From assembly GCF_907177275.1 (NCBI RefSeq), contig NZ_CAJSLV010000045.1, forward strand, positions 119,252 to 183,251: a stretch of DNA of 64,000 bases. The letters are read 5' to 3'. The notes beneath the pieces were generated by a model, which saw only the letters and a list, made by a program, of their open reading frames with translations, did no database searches and was not told where the DNA came from. Positions 51,652 to 61,307 of the stretch are shown here, in pieces (the stretch's first letter is position 1; every line of letters begins with the position of its first letter). Source of the DNA: Actinacidiphila cocklensis. GTDB lineage: Bacteria > Actinomycetota > Actinomycetes > Streptomycetales > Streptomycetaceae. A program made the position numbers and the translations under genes.

Positions 51652-52193
51652 GACTGTTTGCCCGTGGTCAAAATGCCCCACGAGGCGAACTGCACCCGCC
51701 CACCGGCTCACCACGACGAGTTCTGCGCGCTCGTCGTCCAGGCCGGCACCGAATCGCACCTGCCGCGGATGCGACTGCCCGCGACCGCCGAGGAGTTCCG
51801 GGCCTGAACGCGCCGCTTCGACGGCGGCACCAACGTGGATTCCCGGCCTGCGTCCGCGAATCAGGCATCCCCGGCCCTGGTCCGGCGGGCGGCGTCCTCG
51901 CACGGCCCGCGCGACCGGCCGGGAGGACCGAGGAGGCGAAGTCCCGGTGGCCGCACCGCCGGACGGCGGCGCCGGCAGGGACGGCGCCGAGCCTCCCATG
52001 GTGGGTGACAGGGCTGCGCAACGGGTACTCGACCACACCCTGGGTGACCGGTGGACGCCCGTGCCGTCGTACGGCTTCGACCTCGTGCGCGTTGTGGAAC
52101 ACAGCCTGCGCGCCCGCCGATCACGTCGCGTGCGGCGGTGTGTGCTCGCGGCGGTGACGGCTGGTGTCGCCGAAGATCCGATACAGTCCGGGC
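51652..52193 (+). other. Gene-poor stretch with small dubious ORFs
   Basis: These 542 bp hold no convincing gene. A 44-codon frame at 51673-51807 (start MPHEANCTRPPAHHDEF) and a 105-codon GTG frame at 51947-52264 are possible. The second has a GAGGAGG 10 bp upstream but overlaps the downstream Nudix gene. Codon bias is weaker here than in neighbours, and the stretch may be gene remnants. Confidence 0.4.
52182..52187 (+). promoter_or_regulatory. -10 hexamer of a leaderless promoter
   Basis: TACAGT ends 6 bp before the GTG at 52194, with no ribosome-binding site between them. This suggests that the Nudix hydrolase mRNA is leaderless. No good -35 is visible. Confidence 0.45.
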
Positions 52194-52760
52194 GTGTCCG
52201 CTGCCGCTCCCGAGCCCCCGACGACGCCCCCGGTGAAGAACTCGCACTGCTCCGCGTGCGGTAACCGCTACCCGGCCGATGCCGGCTGGCCGCGCCGCTG
52301 CCCGGCCTGCGGCACCTTCGCATACCGCAACCCGCTGCCGGTCGCCGTCGCCCTGCTGCCGGTCCGCGGCCCGCAGGGCACCGGGCTCGTCGTCATCCGC
52401 CGCACCATCGAGCCGAGCCGCGGCGAACTCGCGCTGCCCGGCGGCTTCATCGACCACGGCGAGAGCTGGGAGCACGCCGTCACCCGCGAACTGGCCGAGG
52501 AGACCGGCATCACCGCGGCCGCCTCCGACGTCGTGCTCGCAGACGCCCTCACCGACGAGGCCGGCGGCTACCTGCTGCTGTTCGGGCTGCTGCCGCAGCG
52601 CGACGCCGGCGAACTGCCGCCGTCCGCGGCCACCGACGAGACCGAGGGCCACCAGCTCCTGCACGCACCGCAGGAGCTGGGCTTCCCGCTGCACACCCTG
52701 GCGGTCCGCCGCTGGTTCGCCGGCGGCTACGACGCGGCGCCGCGCATCCGCACGGTGTAG
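52194..52760 (+). CDS. Nudix hydrolase with N-terminal zinc ribbon
   Basis: This 188-residue protein starts at GTG 52194, 6 bp after a -10-like TACAGT, so it is probably leaderless. An N-terminal zinc-ribbon-like motif (HCSACGNRY and RRCPACG) precedes the Nudix domain. The complete Nudix box GFIDHGESWEHAVTRELAEE predicts an active pyrophosphohydrolase. This build resembles NADH or ADP-ribose pyrophosphatases of the NudC-like type, but the substrate is not certain. Its 3' end overlaps the converging GH31 gene by 34 bp. Confidence 0.88.
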   Translation: MSAAAPEPPTTPPVKNSHCSACGNRYPADAGWPRRCPACGTFAYRNPLPVAVALLPVRGPQGTGLVVIRRTIEPSRGELALPGGFIDHGESWEHAVTRELAEETGITAAASDVVLADALTDEAGGYLLLFGLLPQRDAGELPPSAATDETEGHQLLHAPQELGFPLHTLAVRRWFAGGYDAAPRIRTV

Positions 52761-55126
52761 GCGGGCGCCGCCCCGCCGTCCCGCTCGACGACCACCGCGC
52801 CGTCCTCCCACCGCGACACGAAGCGCTCCATCCGCGGCTTGGCCCACCCCTCGGGGTCCCCGGTGAAGACCACACCGCCGCCGGTACGCCCCTGCCGCGG
52901 CGCCCACACCTCCAGCTCGGTGGTGCCGTCGTCACCGGCGACCGGCAGTACGGCGCCCGCCCTGGCCAGCACCGGTATCCGCCCCAGCGGCGCGTCGAGC
53001 AGCACCTGCGTACGCCCGCGGTGCGGCTCGCCGGTCGCGGTGTCGTACCAGAGTCCCCGCGGCAGCCGGACCGCCCGGCTCGTCGCGCCCGGTTCGAGGA
53101 CCGGTGCGACCAGCAGCGAGTCGCCCAGCAGGAAGGCGTCGCCGCACTCCCGCAGCGCCCGGTCGCCGGGCGAGTTCCACCACAGCGGCCGCACGTACGG
53201 CGCCCCGGTGCGGTGCGCGACATGCGCCAGGGTGACCAGGTACGGCAGCAGCCTGGCCCGTTCGGCCAGCGCCGCCCTGGCGTGCTCCAGCACCTGCTCG
53301 CCGAACTCCCACGGCTCGCGGCGTCCCGCGTCGATCGCCGAGTGCGTACGGAAGAACGGCAGGTACGCACCCAGCTGGAACCAGCGCAGGTACAGCTCGG
53401 GCGACGGCGACCCGGTGAAACCGCCGACGTCGGGACCGGAGTAGGGCACCCCGCACAGGCCGAGCCCCAGCACCAGCGCCAGCGACGCCCGCAGCCCCGC
53501 CCAGCCGGTCGCCACGTCGCCCGACCAGCTGCCGCCGTATCGCTGCATGCCCGCCCAGCCCGACCGGGAGAAGAGGAACGGGCGCTGCTCGGGCCGCAGT
53601 TCGCACAGGCCCTCGTATCCGGCGCGGGCCATCCCCAGGGCGTAGACGTTGTGCGCCTCGCGGTGGTCGCCGCCGCGGCCGTCCAGCGCGTGCCGGGCCG
53701 AACGCGGCAGGGTGGCGTCGCCGAACGCGGCGAAGGACACCGGCTCGTTCATGTCGTGCCACACCCCGGCGAAGCCCTGCGCGAGCCGCTCCGCGTACAG
53801 ACCGCCCCACCACCGGCGCACCTCGGGGTCGGTGAAGTCGGGGAAGACCGCGTCGCCCGGCCACACCACGCCCCGCACCTCCTGGCCGCGCGCGTCCCGC
53901 ACGAACGCGTCCACCGCCCGGCCCCCGTCGTAGGCGGCGAGGCCCGGCTCGGCCTTCACCGCGGGGTCCACGATCGACACCAGGCGCACCCCCTGCCCGG
54001 CCAGTTCCCGTGCCAGGCCCGGCAGGTCCGGGAAGCGCACCGGGTCGGCGGTGAAGATCCGGTGGCCGTCGAAGTGGTCGATGTCCAGGTGCACCGCCGA
54101 CAGCGGCAGACCGCGCTCGCGGTAGCCGGCGACGACCCTGCGGACCTCCTGCGCGCTGCCGAAGCCCCACCGCGAGTGGTGCGGGCCGAGCGCCCAGCGC
54201 GGCGGCACCGCGGGCCGCCCGGTCAGCGCGGTCCAGCCGGCCATCACCCGGGACGGCGTACCGGTGATCACCCAGTAGCGCAGCGGGCCGCCGTCCATCC
54301 GCACCTCGCAGCCGCCCCGCCGGTCGTGCCCCGAGCCCGCGCCCTCCTCGCCGTCCCGCAGCGTGACCCGGCCGTCCCAGGTGTTGTCGTGGAAGACCAG
54401 ATGGCAGCCCTCGTCGGCGACCACCAGCTGCACCGGCATCGTGATGTACAGCGGGTCGTCGCCGGGCTCGAAGGAGCCCCCCGGGTCGGTGTTCCACAAC
54501 CGGTAGGTGCCCGCCGCCAGCCGCGGCCCGGCGGCCCGGCCGCCCAGACCGTAGACGCGGGCGTCGGCCGGCGTCTCCGAGCGCTGCACCCAGCGCGCCG
54601 CGCCCTGCCCCTCCTCCGCGCCCACCGGGTCCCACCAGCGCGGCGGCAGCTCGCGGCGCAGCAGCCTGCCGCCGGGGGTGCGGATCTCCACCGCGCCGTG
54701 CCGTGAGACGCGCACCGTCACCCGCTCGGAGACCACCCGCCAGCCGTCCGGGTCGGGTTCGAGGACCGCCCGCGGGTCCGCCTCGGGGCAGCCGCCGGAC
54801 GGCCGCTCCCGCGGCGAGCCCCACTTCTGGGTGCCCGCCACCGCGTACGACGGCTCGGGCTCCGCACCGTCCCAGCCGCAGAAGACCGCGCCGCCCACCC
54901 CGACCCGCACCCGCAGCACCGAACGGGCGAAGCGCACCGTGCCGCCGCCCGGCAGCGGCTCGACCTCCAGCGCCGTCCCCGGCACCCGCGCCCGCTCCCC
55001 GCCGCGCGCCTCCGGCGGCAGATCGCGTGCGTCGATCCGCTGCCGGCGCCACGCCGACCTGGCAGAACGCCGCCCCTGGGCGGAACCCGCCATCCGTACC
55101 GACCGCAGCAGGTCCCGAGCATCCAT
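52727..55126 (-). CDS. GH31 alpha-glucosidase-type glycoside hydrolase
   Basis: This 799-residue protein starts at ATG 55126 after GGTGGGAG. It has an N-terminal beta-rich domain, the barrel with PPRWALGPHHSRWGFG and LPLSAVHLDIDHFDG, the nucleophile motif GVWHDMNEPVSF and the acid/base region SWSGDVATGW. C-terminal beta domains follow. It hydrolyses alpha-glucosidic bonds or transfers alpha-glucosyl units. There is no signal peptide, so it should be cytosolic. No maltose or trehalose genes are adjacent. Confidence 0.93.
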   Translation of the reverse strand: MDARDLLRSVRMAGSAQGRRSARSAWRRQRIDARDLPPEARGGERARVPGTALEVEPLPGGGTVRFARSVLRVRVGVGGAVFCGWDGAEPEPSYAVAGTQKWGSPRERPSGGCPEADPRAVLEPDPDGWRVVSERVTVRVSRHGAVEIRTPGGRLLRRELPPRWWDPVGAEEGQGAARWVQRSETPADARVYGLGGRAAGPRLAAGTYRLWNTDPGGSFEPGDDPLYITMPVQLVVADEGCHLVFHDNTWDGRVTLRDGEEGAGSGHDRRGGCEVRMDGGPLRYWVITGTPSRVMAGWTALTGRPAVPPRWALGPHHSRWGFGSAQEVRRVVAGYRERGLPLSAVHLDIDHFDGHRIFTADPVRFPDLPGLARELAGQGVRLVSIVDPAVKAEPGLAAYDGGRAVDAFVRDARGQEVRGVVWPGDAVFPDFTDPEVRRWWGGLYAERLAQGFAGVWHDMNEPVSFAAFGDATLPRSARHALDGRGGDHREAHNVYALGMARAGYEGLCELRPEQRPFLFSRSGWAGMQRYGGSWSGDVATGWAGLRASLALVLGLGLCGVPYSGPDVGGFTGSPSPELYLRWFQLGAYLPFFRTHSAIDAGRREPWEFGEQVLEHARAALAERARLLPYLVTLAHVAHRTGAPYVRPLWWNSPGDRALRECGDAFLLGDSLLVAPVLEPGATSRAVRLPRGLWYDTATGEPHRGRTQVLLDAPLGRIPVLARAGAVLPVAGDDGTTELEVWAPRQGRTGGGVVFTGDPEGWAKPRMERFVSRWEDGAVVVERDGGAAPAYTVRMRGAAS

Positions 55127-55309
55127 GACTCCCACCTTTCCACTGTGCGCGCCCGCCACGCCGATCGTTCGGCCGGTGTTCACCTTCTGTGTGCGGTCCG
55201 CGCCCACACATCGGCGCCCGCGCACCTGTGGACGGCCGCCCTGGCGCGGTGGCCGCCGCCATGGCATCGTCCTGACCAGCCGTGCCGTGGACCGTCCTGG
55301 AGCCGCCCG

Positions 55310-57328
55310 ATGACAAGCAAGACCGAAGCCGACCGTGCGCCGGAAGCCCTGTGGACCCCGGGACCTGAGCGTGTCGCCCGGGCCGCGGTGACCCGCTTCC
55401 AGAGCTGGGCGCACGAGCGGCACGGCGCCCCCGCCGTCATCGCCGACGACCCGCAGGGCAGCTACGCCGCCCTGCACGCCTGGTCGGTGCGCGAGACCGG
55501 CACCTTCTGGCAGGCGCTGACGCAGTGGTACGACGTCCGCTTCGGCACCTCCTCCGGCACGGTCCTGGCCGACGCCTCGATGCCCGGCGCCCGCTGGTTC
55601 CCCGGCGCGACCGTCAACTACGCGGAGCACGCGCTGCGGCCCGCCCTGGACACCGCACGCGCCGAGCTGCCCGCCGTGCTGCACGTCGACGAGACCATGG
55701 AGACCGGCGTCCTGAGCTGGGCCGAGCTGTCCCGGCAGGTCGCCTCGCTCGCCGCGGCGCTGCGCCGGCTCGGCGTCACCCCCGGCGACCGGGTCAGCGG
55801 CTACCTGCCCAACATCCCGCAGGCCGCCATCGCGCTGCTCGCCACCGCCGCGGTCGGCGGGGTGTGGACCTCGTGCGCCCCCGACTTCGGCGCCCGCAGC
55901 GTCCTGGACCGCTTCCAGCAGGTCGAACCCGTCGTGCTGTTCACCGTCGACGGCTACCGCTACGGCGGCAAGGAGCACGACAGGACCGGCGTCGTCGCCG
56001 AGACCCGGGCCGGGCTGCCCTCGCTGCGCGCGACCGTGCACATCCCGCTGCTGGGCACCCCGGCGCCCGAGGGCGCCCTGGAATGGCGGGACCTGGTCGC
56101 CGACGACCCGCAACCGTCCTACGAGCAGGTGCCGTTCGACCACCCGCTGTGGGTGCTGTACTCGTCGGGCACCACCGGGCTGCCCAAGGCGATCGTCCAG
56201 TCCCAGGGCGGCATCCTGCTCGAACACCTCAAGCAGACCGGGCTGCACCTCGACCTCGGCCCCGACGACCGCTTCTTCTGGTACACCTCCACCGGCTGGA
56301 TGATGTGGAACTTCCTGGTGTCGGGGCTGCTGGCCGGCGCCACCGTGGTCCTCTACGACGGCAGCCCCGGCTACCCGGCGATCGAGGCGCAGTGGCGGGT
56401 CGCCGAGCAGACCGGCACCACCGTGTTCGGCACCTCGGCCGCGTACGTCATCGCCTGCCGCAAGGCCGGTGTGCACCCGGGCCGCGACTTCGACCTGTCG
56501 CGGGTCAGCTGCGTGGCGACCACCGGCTCGCCGCTGCCGCCCGACGGCTTCCGCTGGCTGCACGACGAGGTCGCGGAGGACCTGTGGATCGCCTCGGTCA
56601 GCGGCGGCACCGACGTGTGCAGCTGCTTCGCCGGGGGAGTGCCGACGCTGCCGGTGTACATCGGTGAGCTGCAGGCCGCGTGCCTCGGCACCGACCTGCA
56701 GGCCTGGGACGCCCAGGGCAGGCCGGTCGTGGACGAGGTCGGCGAACTGGTCGTCACCAACCCGATGCCGTCGATGCCGGTGCACTTCTGGAACGACCCG
56801 GACGGCGACCGCTACCGGGAGAGCTACTTCGAGATGTTCCCCGGCGTGTGGCGGCACGGCGACTGGATCACCCTCACCTCGCGCGGCACCGTGGTCATCC
56901 ACGGCAGGTCCGACTCCACGCTCAACCGGCAGGGCGTACGCATGGGTTCCGCCGACATCTACGAGGTCGTCGAACGCCTCCCGGAGATCCGCGAGTCCCT
57001 GGTCATCGGGATCGAGGAGCCGGACGGCGGCTACTGGATGCCGCTGTTCGTGCAGCTCGCGGAGGGCGCCGAACTGACCGACGAGCTGCGCGCCCGGGTC
57101 AACGACGCGATCCGCGCCCAGCTGTCCCCGCGCCATGTGCCCGACGAGATCGTGGCGGTGCCCGGAGTGCCGCACACCCTCACCGGCAAGCGCATCGAGG
57201 TCCCGGTCAAACGGCTGCTGCAGGGGGCCGAGTTGGACAAGGCCGTCAACCCCGGCTCGGTGGACGACCTCGACGTGCTGCGCTTCTACGAGCGGCTGGG
57301 CGCGGAACGCGCCGCGGGCCGCCCGTAG
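55310..57328 (+). CDS. Acetoacetyl-CoA synthetase
   Basis: This 672-residue protein starts at ATG 55310 after GGAG. It is an adenylate-forming enzyme with phosphate loop LYSSGTTGLPKAIVQSQGG, TSTGWMMWN, the hinge region HGRSDSTLNRQGVRMGSADIYE and the catalytic Lys in LTGKRIEVPVK. Length and the N-terminal pattern WTPGPERVARAAVTRF fit acetoacetyl-CoA synthetase (AacS) rather than acetyl-CoA synthetase. It converts acetoacetate to acetoacetyl-CoA. It is monocistronic. Confidence 0.9.
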   Translation: MTSKTEADRAPEALWTPGPERVARAAVTRFQSWAHERHGAPAVIADDPQGSYAALHAWSVRETGTFWQALTQWYDVRFGTSSGTVLADASMPGARWFPGATVNYAEHALRPALDTARAELPAVLHVDETMETGVLSWAELSRQVASLAAALRRLGVTPGDRVSGYLPNIPQAAIALLATAAVGGVWTSCAPDFGARSVLDRFQQVEPVVLFTVDGYRYGGKEHDRTGVVAETRAGLPSLRATVHIPLLGTPAPEGALEWRDLVADDPQPSYEQVPFDHPLWVLYSSGTTGLPKAIVQSQGGILLEHLKQTGLHLDLGPDDRFFWYTSTGWMMWNFLVSGLLAGATVVLYDGSPGYPAIEAQWRVAEQTGTTVFGTSAAYVIACRKAGVHPGRDFDLSRVSCVATTGSPLPPDGFRWLHDEVAEDLWIASVSGGTDVCSCFAGGVPTLPVYIGELQAACLGTDLQAWDAQGRPVVDEVGELVVTNPMPSMPVHFWNDPDGDRYRESYFEMFPGVWRHGDWITLTSRGTVVIHGRSDSTLNRQGVRMGSADIYEVVERLPEIRESLVIGIEEPDGGYWMPLFVQLAEGAELTDELRARVNDAIRAQLSPRHVPDEIVAVPGVPHTLTGKRIEVPVKRLLQGAELDKAVNPGSVDDLDVLRFYERLGAERAAGRP

Positions 57329-57356
57329 CGGCGTCTTCGCGCAGGGCAGGCCGGTG

Positions 57357-57385
57357 CGGGCCGCGGGGCCGGCCCCCGCGGCCCG
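57357..57385. terminator. Bidirectional terminator hairpin
   Basis: CGGGCCGCGGGG (57357-57368) and CCCCGCGGCCCG (57374-57385) form a perfect 12-bp stem with a CCGGC loop. It abuts the MocR-type gene stop and lies 28 bp after the AacS stop. Confidence 0.8.
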
Positions 57386-58714
57386 TCAACCTCCGTAGGT
57401 GTTCAGGGTCTCGGCCAGCACGCCTGCGAAGTCACCGGCCAGCCGTGCCGCGTGCTGCACCGCCAGTTCCGCGGTGGTGATCCGCACCCCCGGCGCGGCG
57501 GAGATCCGGAAGCGGGCGCCGCCGGCCACCCACCAGCCGTGCGAGCGCAGCCCGTTGACGACCGCCGACTCGTCCCGCACCGGCACCCACACGTTGAACC
57601 CGCTGACCCCGTGCGCCCCGATCCCGCGATCCGCGAGTGCGCCGATCAGCGCCTCGCGGCGCTCCCGGTACGCCACCGCCGCCTCGGCCACCAGCGCGCC
57701 GGTGGCCGGGTCGGCCATCAGCCGTACGACCGTCTCCTGCAGCACATGGCTGATCCATCCCGAGGTCAGCAGCAGCCGGCCGTCGTGCCGGGCCAGCGTG
57801 GTCGCGTCGCAGGCCATGGCAGTCCACCGCAGGTCGGTGCCCAGGTGCTTGGAGACGGTGCGGACGTGCGCCCAGCGCGGCGGCCCTCCGGCGCCCGCGG
57901 TGACCAGCGAGTGCAGCGGGCCGCCCGCGGTGTCCGCGCTGTGGTCGTCCTCCACCACCAGCACCTCGGGCGCGTCGGCCAGCACCGCGAGCAGCTCCGC
58001 CCTGCGGGCCGCCGACATCCGCGAGCCGTACGGGTTCTGCGCCCGCGGGCACAGCACCACCGCCCGCGCCCCGGCCCGCAGCGCGGCCCGCAGCCCCTCC
58101 GGGCGCAACCCCTCGTCGTCCACCGGCACCGCGACCGTACGCATCCCCAACGCCGGTACGAGGTCCAGCAGATGGTGGAATCCAGGGTCCTCCACCGCGA
58201 CCGCGTCGCCCGGCCGCAGCTCCACCGACAGCAGCCGTGAGATGCAGTCGAGTGCCCCGTGCGCGAAGGTCACCTGCTCGTGCGGCACCCCGTCCCGCGC
58301 GAACCACGCGCGGCACAGCTCCTCCAGTTCCGGCAGCCGCGGCGCCGCCCGGTGCGAGCGCGCGCCCGGCGACAGCCGGCCGGGCGGCACCAGGTCGGGC
58401 AGGAAGGCCGGATCGGGGTGCCCGCCGGCCAGGTCGCGCAGCCCCGACGGCACCCGCGGCGGCCGCCGCGAGGTCACCACGGGCGCCGGCGCCACCACCG
58501 TCCCGCCCCGGCCCCGGGTCACCACGATGCCGCGGCGCCGCAGTTCCTTGTACGCCGTCGCCACCGTGCCCGGGCTCACCCCGAGGGCGTCGGCGAGGGC
58601 GCGCACCGGCGGCAGTGCCTCGCCGGGCCGCAACAGGCCCTCGGTGACCGCGCGTTCGGCCGAGGCGGAAATCTCCCTGGCTGTCGCACCCTGGATCGCA
58701 TATTGTGTCGGCAC
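57386..58714 (-). CDS. MocR-type GntR/aminotransferase regulator
   Basis: This 442-residue protein starts at GTG 58714. A GntR winged helix (about 1-75, LPPVRALADALGVSPGTVATAYKELRRRGIV) is fused to a class I aminotransferase-like domain with ALDCISRLL and the PLP-binding Lys in TVSKHLGTDLRW. MocR regulators use PLP or PLP-amino-acid adducts as effectors. It is divergent from an MFS transporter gene, its likely target, with a TGTAT-N2-ATACA palindrome between them. Confidence 0.92.
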   Translation of the reverse strand: MPTQYAIQGATAREISASAERAVTEGLLRPGEALPPVRALADALGVSPGTVATAYKELRRRGIVVTRGRGGTVVAPAPVVTSRRPPRVPSGLRDLAGGHPDPAFLPDLVPPGRLSPGARSHRAAPRLPELEELCRAWFARDGVPHEQVTFAHGALDCISRLLSVELRPGDAVAVEDPGFHHLLDLVPALGMRTVAVPVDDEGLRPEGLRAALRAGARAVVLCPRAQNPYGSRMSAARRAELLAVLADAPEVLVVEDDHSADTAGGPLHSLVTAGAGGPPRWAHVRTVSKHLGTDLRWTAMACDATTLARHDGRLLLTSGWISHVLQETVVRLMADPATGALVAEAAVAYRERREALIGALADRGIGAHGVSGFNVWVPVRDESAVVNGLRSHGWWVAGGARFRISAAPGVRITTAELAVQHAARLAGDFAGVLAETLNTYGG

Positions 58715-58725
58715 AGAGCAAAGTA

Positions 58726-58737
58726 TGTATCAATACA
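58726..58737. promoter_or_regulatory. Palindromic operator between mocR-type and MFS genes
   Basis: TGTATCAATACA has perfect arms TGTAT/ATACA. It lies 12 bp upstream of the MocR-type start in the AT-rich promoter patch, a typical GntR/MocR site position. Confidence 0.6.
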
Positions 58738-58811
58738 AACGCGGTGGCAAGTGCCCGTCCGGCCGCACGCCACCGCCGAGCCGAGGACGTGACGCCGTGC
58801 AGGGGGCACCG

Positions 58812-60146
58812 ATGATCGAGCGGGCACAACGAGCACTGAGGATCCCGGAGATACCCGGCGGCCCCGACGGCCGGCGGATGCTGTGGATCAACCTCGTCGA
58901 CAAGATCGGCTCGGGCCTGTGGGTCTCGGTCACCGCCCTCTACTTCGTCGTCGTCGCGGGCCTCGACACCGGCAGGACCGGACTCCTGCTCGGCCTCGGC
59001 GGCGTCGCCGGCATCGCGGGCGCACCCCTGGCCGGCCGGCTCGCCGACCGCCTGCCGCTCACCCGCGTGCTCTTCGCCGTCCAGGTCCTGCGCGCCGCCT
59101 CGGGACTGCTGCTGCTGACCGCCCACGGCTTCTGGCAACTCCTGCCGCTGGTCGCCGTCGGCAGCCTCGGCGAACGCTCCGCCTCCGTCCTCACCAAGCT
59201 CTTCGCCGCCCGCGTCGCGGGCCAGGACCGCGCCCGCTACCAGGCCGTCCAGCGCACCGTCGTCAACGTCGGCTACACCATCGGCGGCCTCGCCGCCTCC
59301 GCCGCCCTGGCCGTGGGCACCACCGCCGTCTACCGGCTGCTGCTGCTCGGCGACGGCCTGTCCTTCGTCCTCGTCGCGCTGATGGTCGCCCGCTGCGCGG
59401 AACCGCCCTCCGCGACCAGGACCGTCGTCGCCCGCACGGCCGCGGGACCCGCGGCAGGAAAGGAAGAGGGCGCCGCCGCCGCGCCGCCGCCCGGCGCGGC
59501 CAACCCCTGGCGCGACGCCGGCTACCTGGCCTATGCCGCACTCGACTCGGTGATGTTCCTCTACGGCTGCGCGCTCACCGTCGGCCTCCCGCTGTGGATC
59601 GTCACCCGCACCACGGCACCGCACGGCCTGGCCGCCGCGGTCTTCGTCGTCAACACCGTCCTGGTCGTCCTCCTCCAGGTCCGCCTCGCCCGCTACGGCA
59701 GCTCCGCACGCGTCGCCGCCGACTCCCTGCGGCAGGTCGCCGTCTGGTTCGTGCTCGCCTGTGCGGTCACGGCCGTCGCGGTCCTGGACACCCGGTGGGC
59801 CGCGACCGTCGCCGTCGTGGCCTCCGCCATCGCCTTCACCGTGGTGGAGATGATCCAGTCCGCCGTCTCGTGGGAACTGTCCGTCAGCCTCGCCCCCGCA
59901 CATGCCCAGGGCAGCTACGTCGGAGTGCACGGCCTCGCGCAGTCCACCTCCCGCTGCATCGGCCCGCTGCTGCTCACCGCCGTCGTCATCGCGGCAGGAC
60001 CGGCCGGCTGGATCGGCTTCGGCGCCGTCCTGGCCGGCGCCGCGCTCCTGCAGCGCCACCTGGTCCTGCGCCGCCTCTCCCAGCCCCGCGGCGCGGTCGC
60101 GGAACCCCCGTTGTCAGTGGCGCCGATTACAGTCAGTGAGCAGTAG
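58812..60146 (+). CDS. MFS transporter
   Basis: This 444-residue protein starts at ATG 58812 after AGGGGG; GTG 58797 is an alternative. It has about 11-12 hydrophobic helices and a central cytoplasmic loop (about 200-225, Ala/Gly/Pro-rich). The MFS motif A-like segment is GAPLAGRLADRLPLTR. It is probably an efflux or uptake permease regulated by the divergent MocR-type protein. The substrate is unknown. Confidence 0.87.
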   Translation: MIERAQRALRIPEIPGGPDGRRMLWINLVDKIGSGLWVSVTALYFVVVAGLDTGRTGLLLGLGGVAGIAGAPLAGRLADRLPLTRVLFAVQVLRAASGLLLLTAHGFWQLLPLVAVGSLGERSASVLTKLFAARVAGQDRARYQAVQRTVVNVGYTIGGLAASAALAVGTTAVYRLLLLGDGLSFVLVALMVARCAEPPSATRTVVARTAAGPAAGKEEGAAAAPPPGAANPWRDAGYLAYAALDSVMFLYGCALTVGLPLWIVTRTTAPHGLAAAVFVVNTVLVVLLQVRLARYGSSARVAADSLRQVAVWFVLACAVTAVAVLDTRWAATVAVVASAIAFTVVEMIQSAVSWELSVSLAPAHAQGSYVGVHGLAQSTSRCIGPLLLTAVVIAAGPAGWIGFGAVLAGAALLQRHLVLRRLSQPRGAVAEPPLSVAPITVSEQ

Positions 60147-60177
60147 GGATCACTCGTATCCGTTCACAGGGGGAAAG

Positions 60178-61206
60178 ATGGCACGCACCAGCAGCGCCGA
60201 CGGGTCCGACCGCGGCACGAGCAGCGCCGCGAACCGCACCTCGGACCGCAGGGCCGGCCGCCAGGGCAACCGGACCGGCAAGCGCAAAGCCGCACGCCGA
60301 AACCGCCATCGCCCGCCGGGCCGCACCACGTACCGCCGCGCCCTGCGCCGCGAAGCGCCCACCGTCGTCGGACTGCTGCTCGACGACCACGACTTCGCCG
60401 CCATGACCGAATACCCGAGCTTCCCCTTCCGCGACTACGGACTGTATCTGCGGCACATGGACGGGCTGCTGCGCTCCCTGCACGCCCAGGGCACCAGCAT
60501 CGCCGTCACCCTCTTCGACCCCGACCGCTACGCCGACCACTGCGCCGACACCCGCAGGCCGCCGGACACCCCGGCCTCCCGCATCCACTACACGGCCGCG
60601 GTCAGCACCACGGGACCCGCCGTCCGCTACACCCGCCAACCCCTCGCGCTGCTGCGCACCCAACTCGCCCACGAGGCCGACCGCCGCGCCACCTGGGACC
60701 GCGCCGGCGACCTCCTCATCGCCGCGGGCCAGTGCCCCGACTGCGCGCAACCCCTCGCCCACTGCGCCTTCGACCTCGCCTCGCACACCCTGCTGCGCAT
60801 CGTCGAAGCAGCCGGAGCCGGCACCCACCACCTCGTCTGCAGCCTTCCCACCGACGACGGCGACTCCCTGCTGGCCACCGCCCACATCACCGCCGACACC
60901 GAAGGCGAACTCCACCTTTCCGACACCGAGGCGCTCGTGCTGTGCACCGTCATGGCCGCCGCCCGCGTCAGCGCCCGCCCGGGCGGCCTGGTCCTGCGCA
61001 CGACCGACGACGAAGGGGCCGACACCGTCTACGGCTGGTCCCTGCACCCGGAAGGCCCGCGCCCGCTCACCGAGGCCGAGGTCTTCAACGCCTACTGCAC
61101 CGACCCCGACACCGGCGACCCCGTGCCACCCGAAGCCGGCGTCCGCTACCGGGCGGGCCTGCCCCTTCCCCCGCCCCTGCCCGGCGACGAGCCAGGCACC
61201 AGATGA
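60178..61206 (+). CDS. Hypothetical protein with basic N-terminus and zinc-ribbon-like Cys pair
   Basis: This 342-residue soluble protein starts at ATG 60178, with AGGGGGA upstream. The first 55 residues are Arg-rich (GKRKAARRNRHRPPGR) and could bind nucleic acid. The middle part has YPSFPFRDYGLYLRHMDGLLRSL and a CPDC...HC motif (GQCPDCAQPLAHC) that might bind zinc. I do not recognise a family. It is 31 bp after the MFS gene in the same direction and is followed by a terminator. Confidence 0.72.
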   Translation: MARTSSADGSDRGTSSAANRTSDRRAGRQGNRTGKRKAARRNRHRPPGRTTYRRALRREAPTVVGLLLDDHDFAAMTEYPSFPFRDYGLYLRHMDGLLRSLHAQGTSIAVTLFDPDRYADHCADTRRPPDTPASRIHYTAAVSTTGPAVRYTRQPLALLRTQLAHEADRRATWDRAGDLLIAAGQCPDCAQPLAHCAFDLASHTLLRIVEAAGAGTHHLVCSLPTDDGDSLLATAHITADTEGELHLSDTEALVLCTVMAAARVSARPGGLVLRTTDDEGADTVYGWSLHPEGPRPLTEAEVFNAYCTDPDTGDPVPPEAGVRYRAGLPLPPPLPGDEPGTR

Positions 61207-61233
61207 CACCCGGGCGCCGGGCGGCCGCACAGC

Positions 61234-61273
61234 CCTGAAGGGCGCCCCACCATGAGGTGGAACGCCCTTCAGG
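61234..61273. terminator. Bidirectional terminator hairpin
   Basis: CCTGAAGGGCG (61234-61244) and CGCCCTTCAGG (61263-61273) form an 11-bp stem. A further CCAC/GTGG stem sits inside. It lies between the convergent hypothetical gene and ptsI. Confidence 0.8.
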
Positions 61274-61307
61274 ACAGCCGACCCGGGCCTGCCGGGGACG
61301 TCCGGAA

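Noticed and set aside
51947..52264. 105-codon GTG frame before the Nudix gene
   Set aside because: It overlaps the Nudix start in another frame, its C-terminal half is shadow-like, and no family is recognised; noted only in the interval entry.
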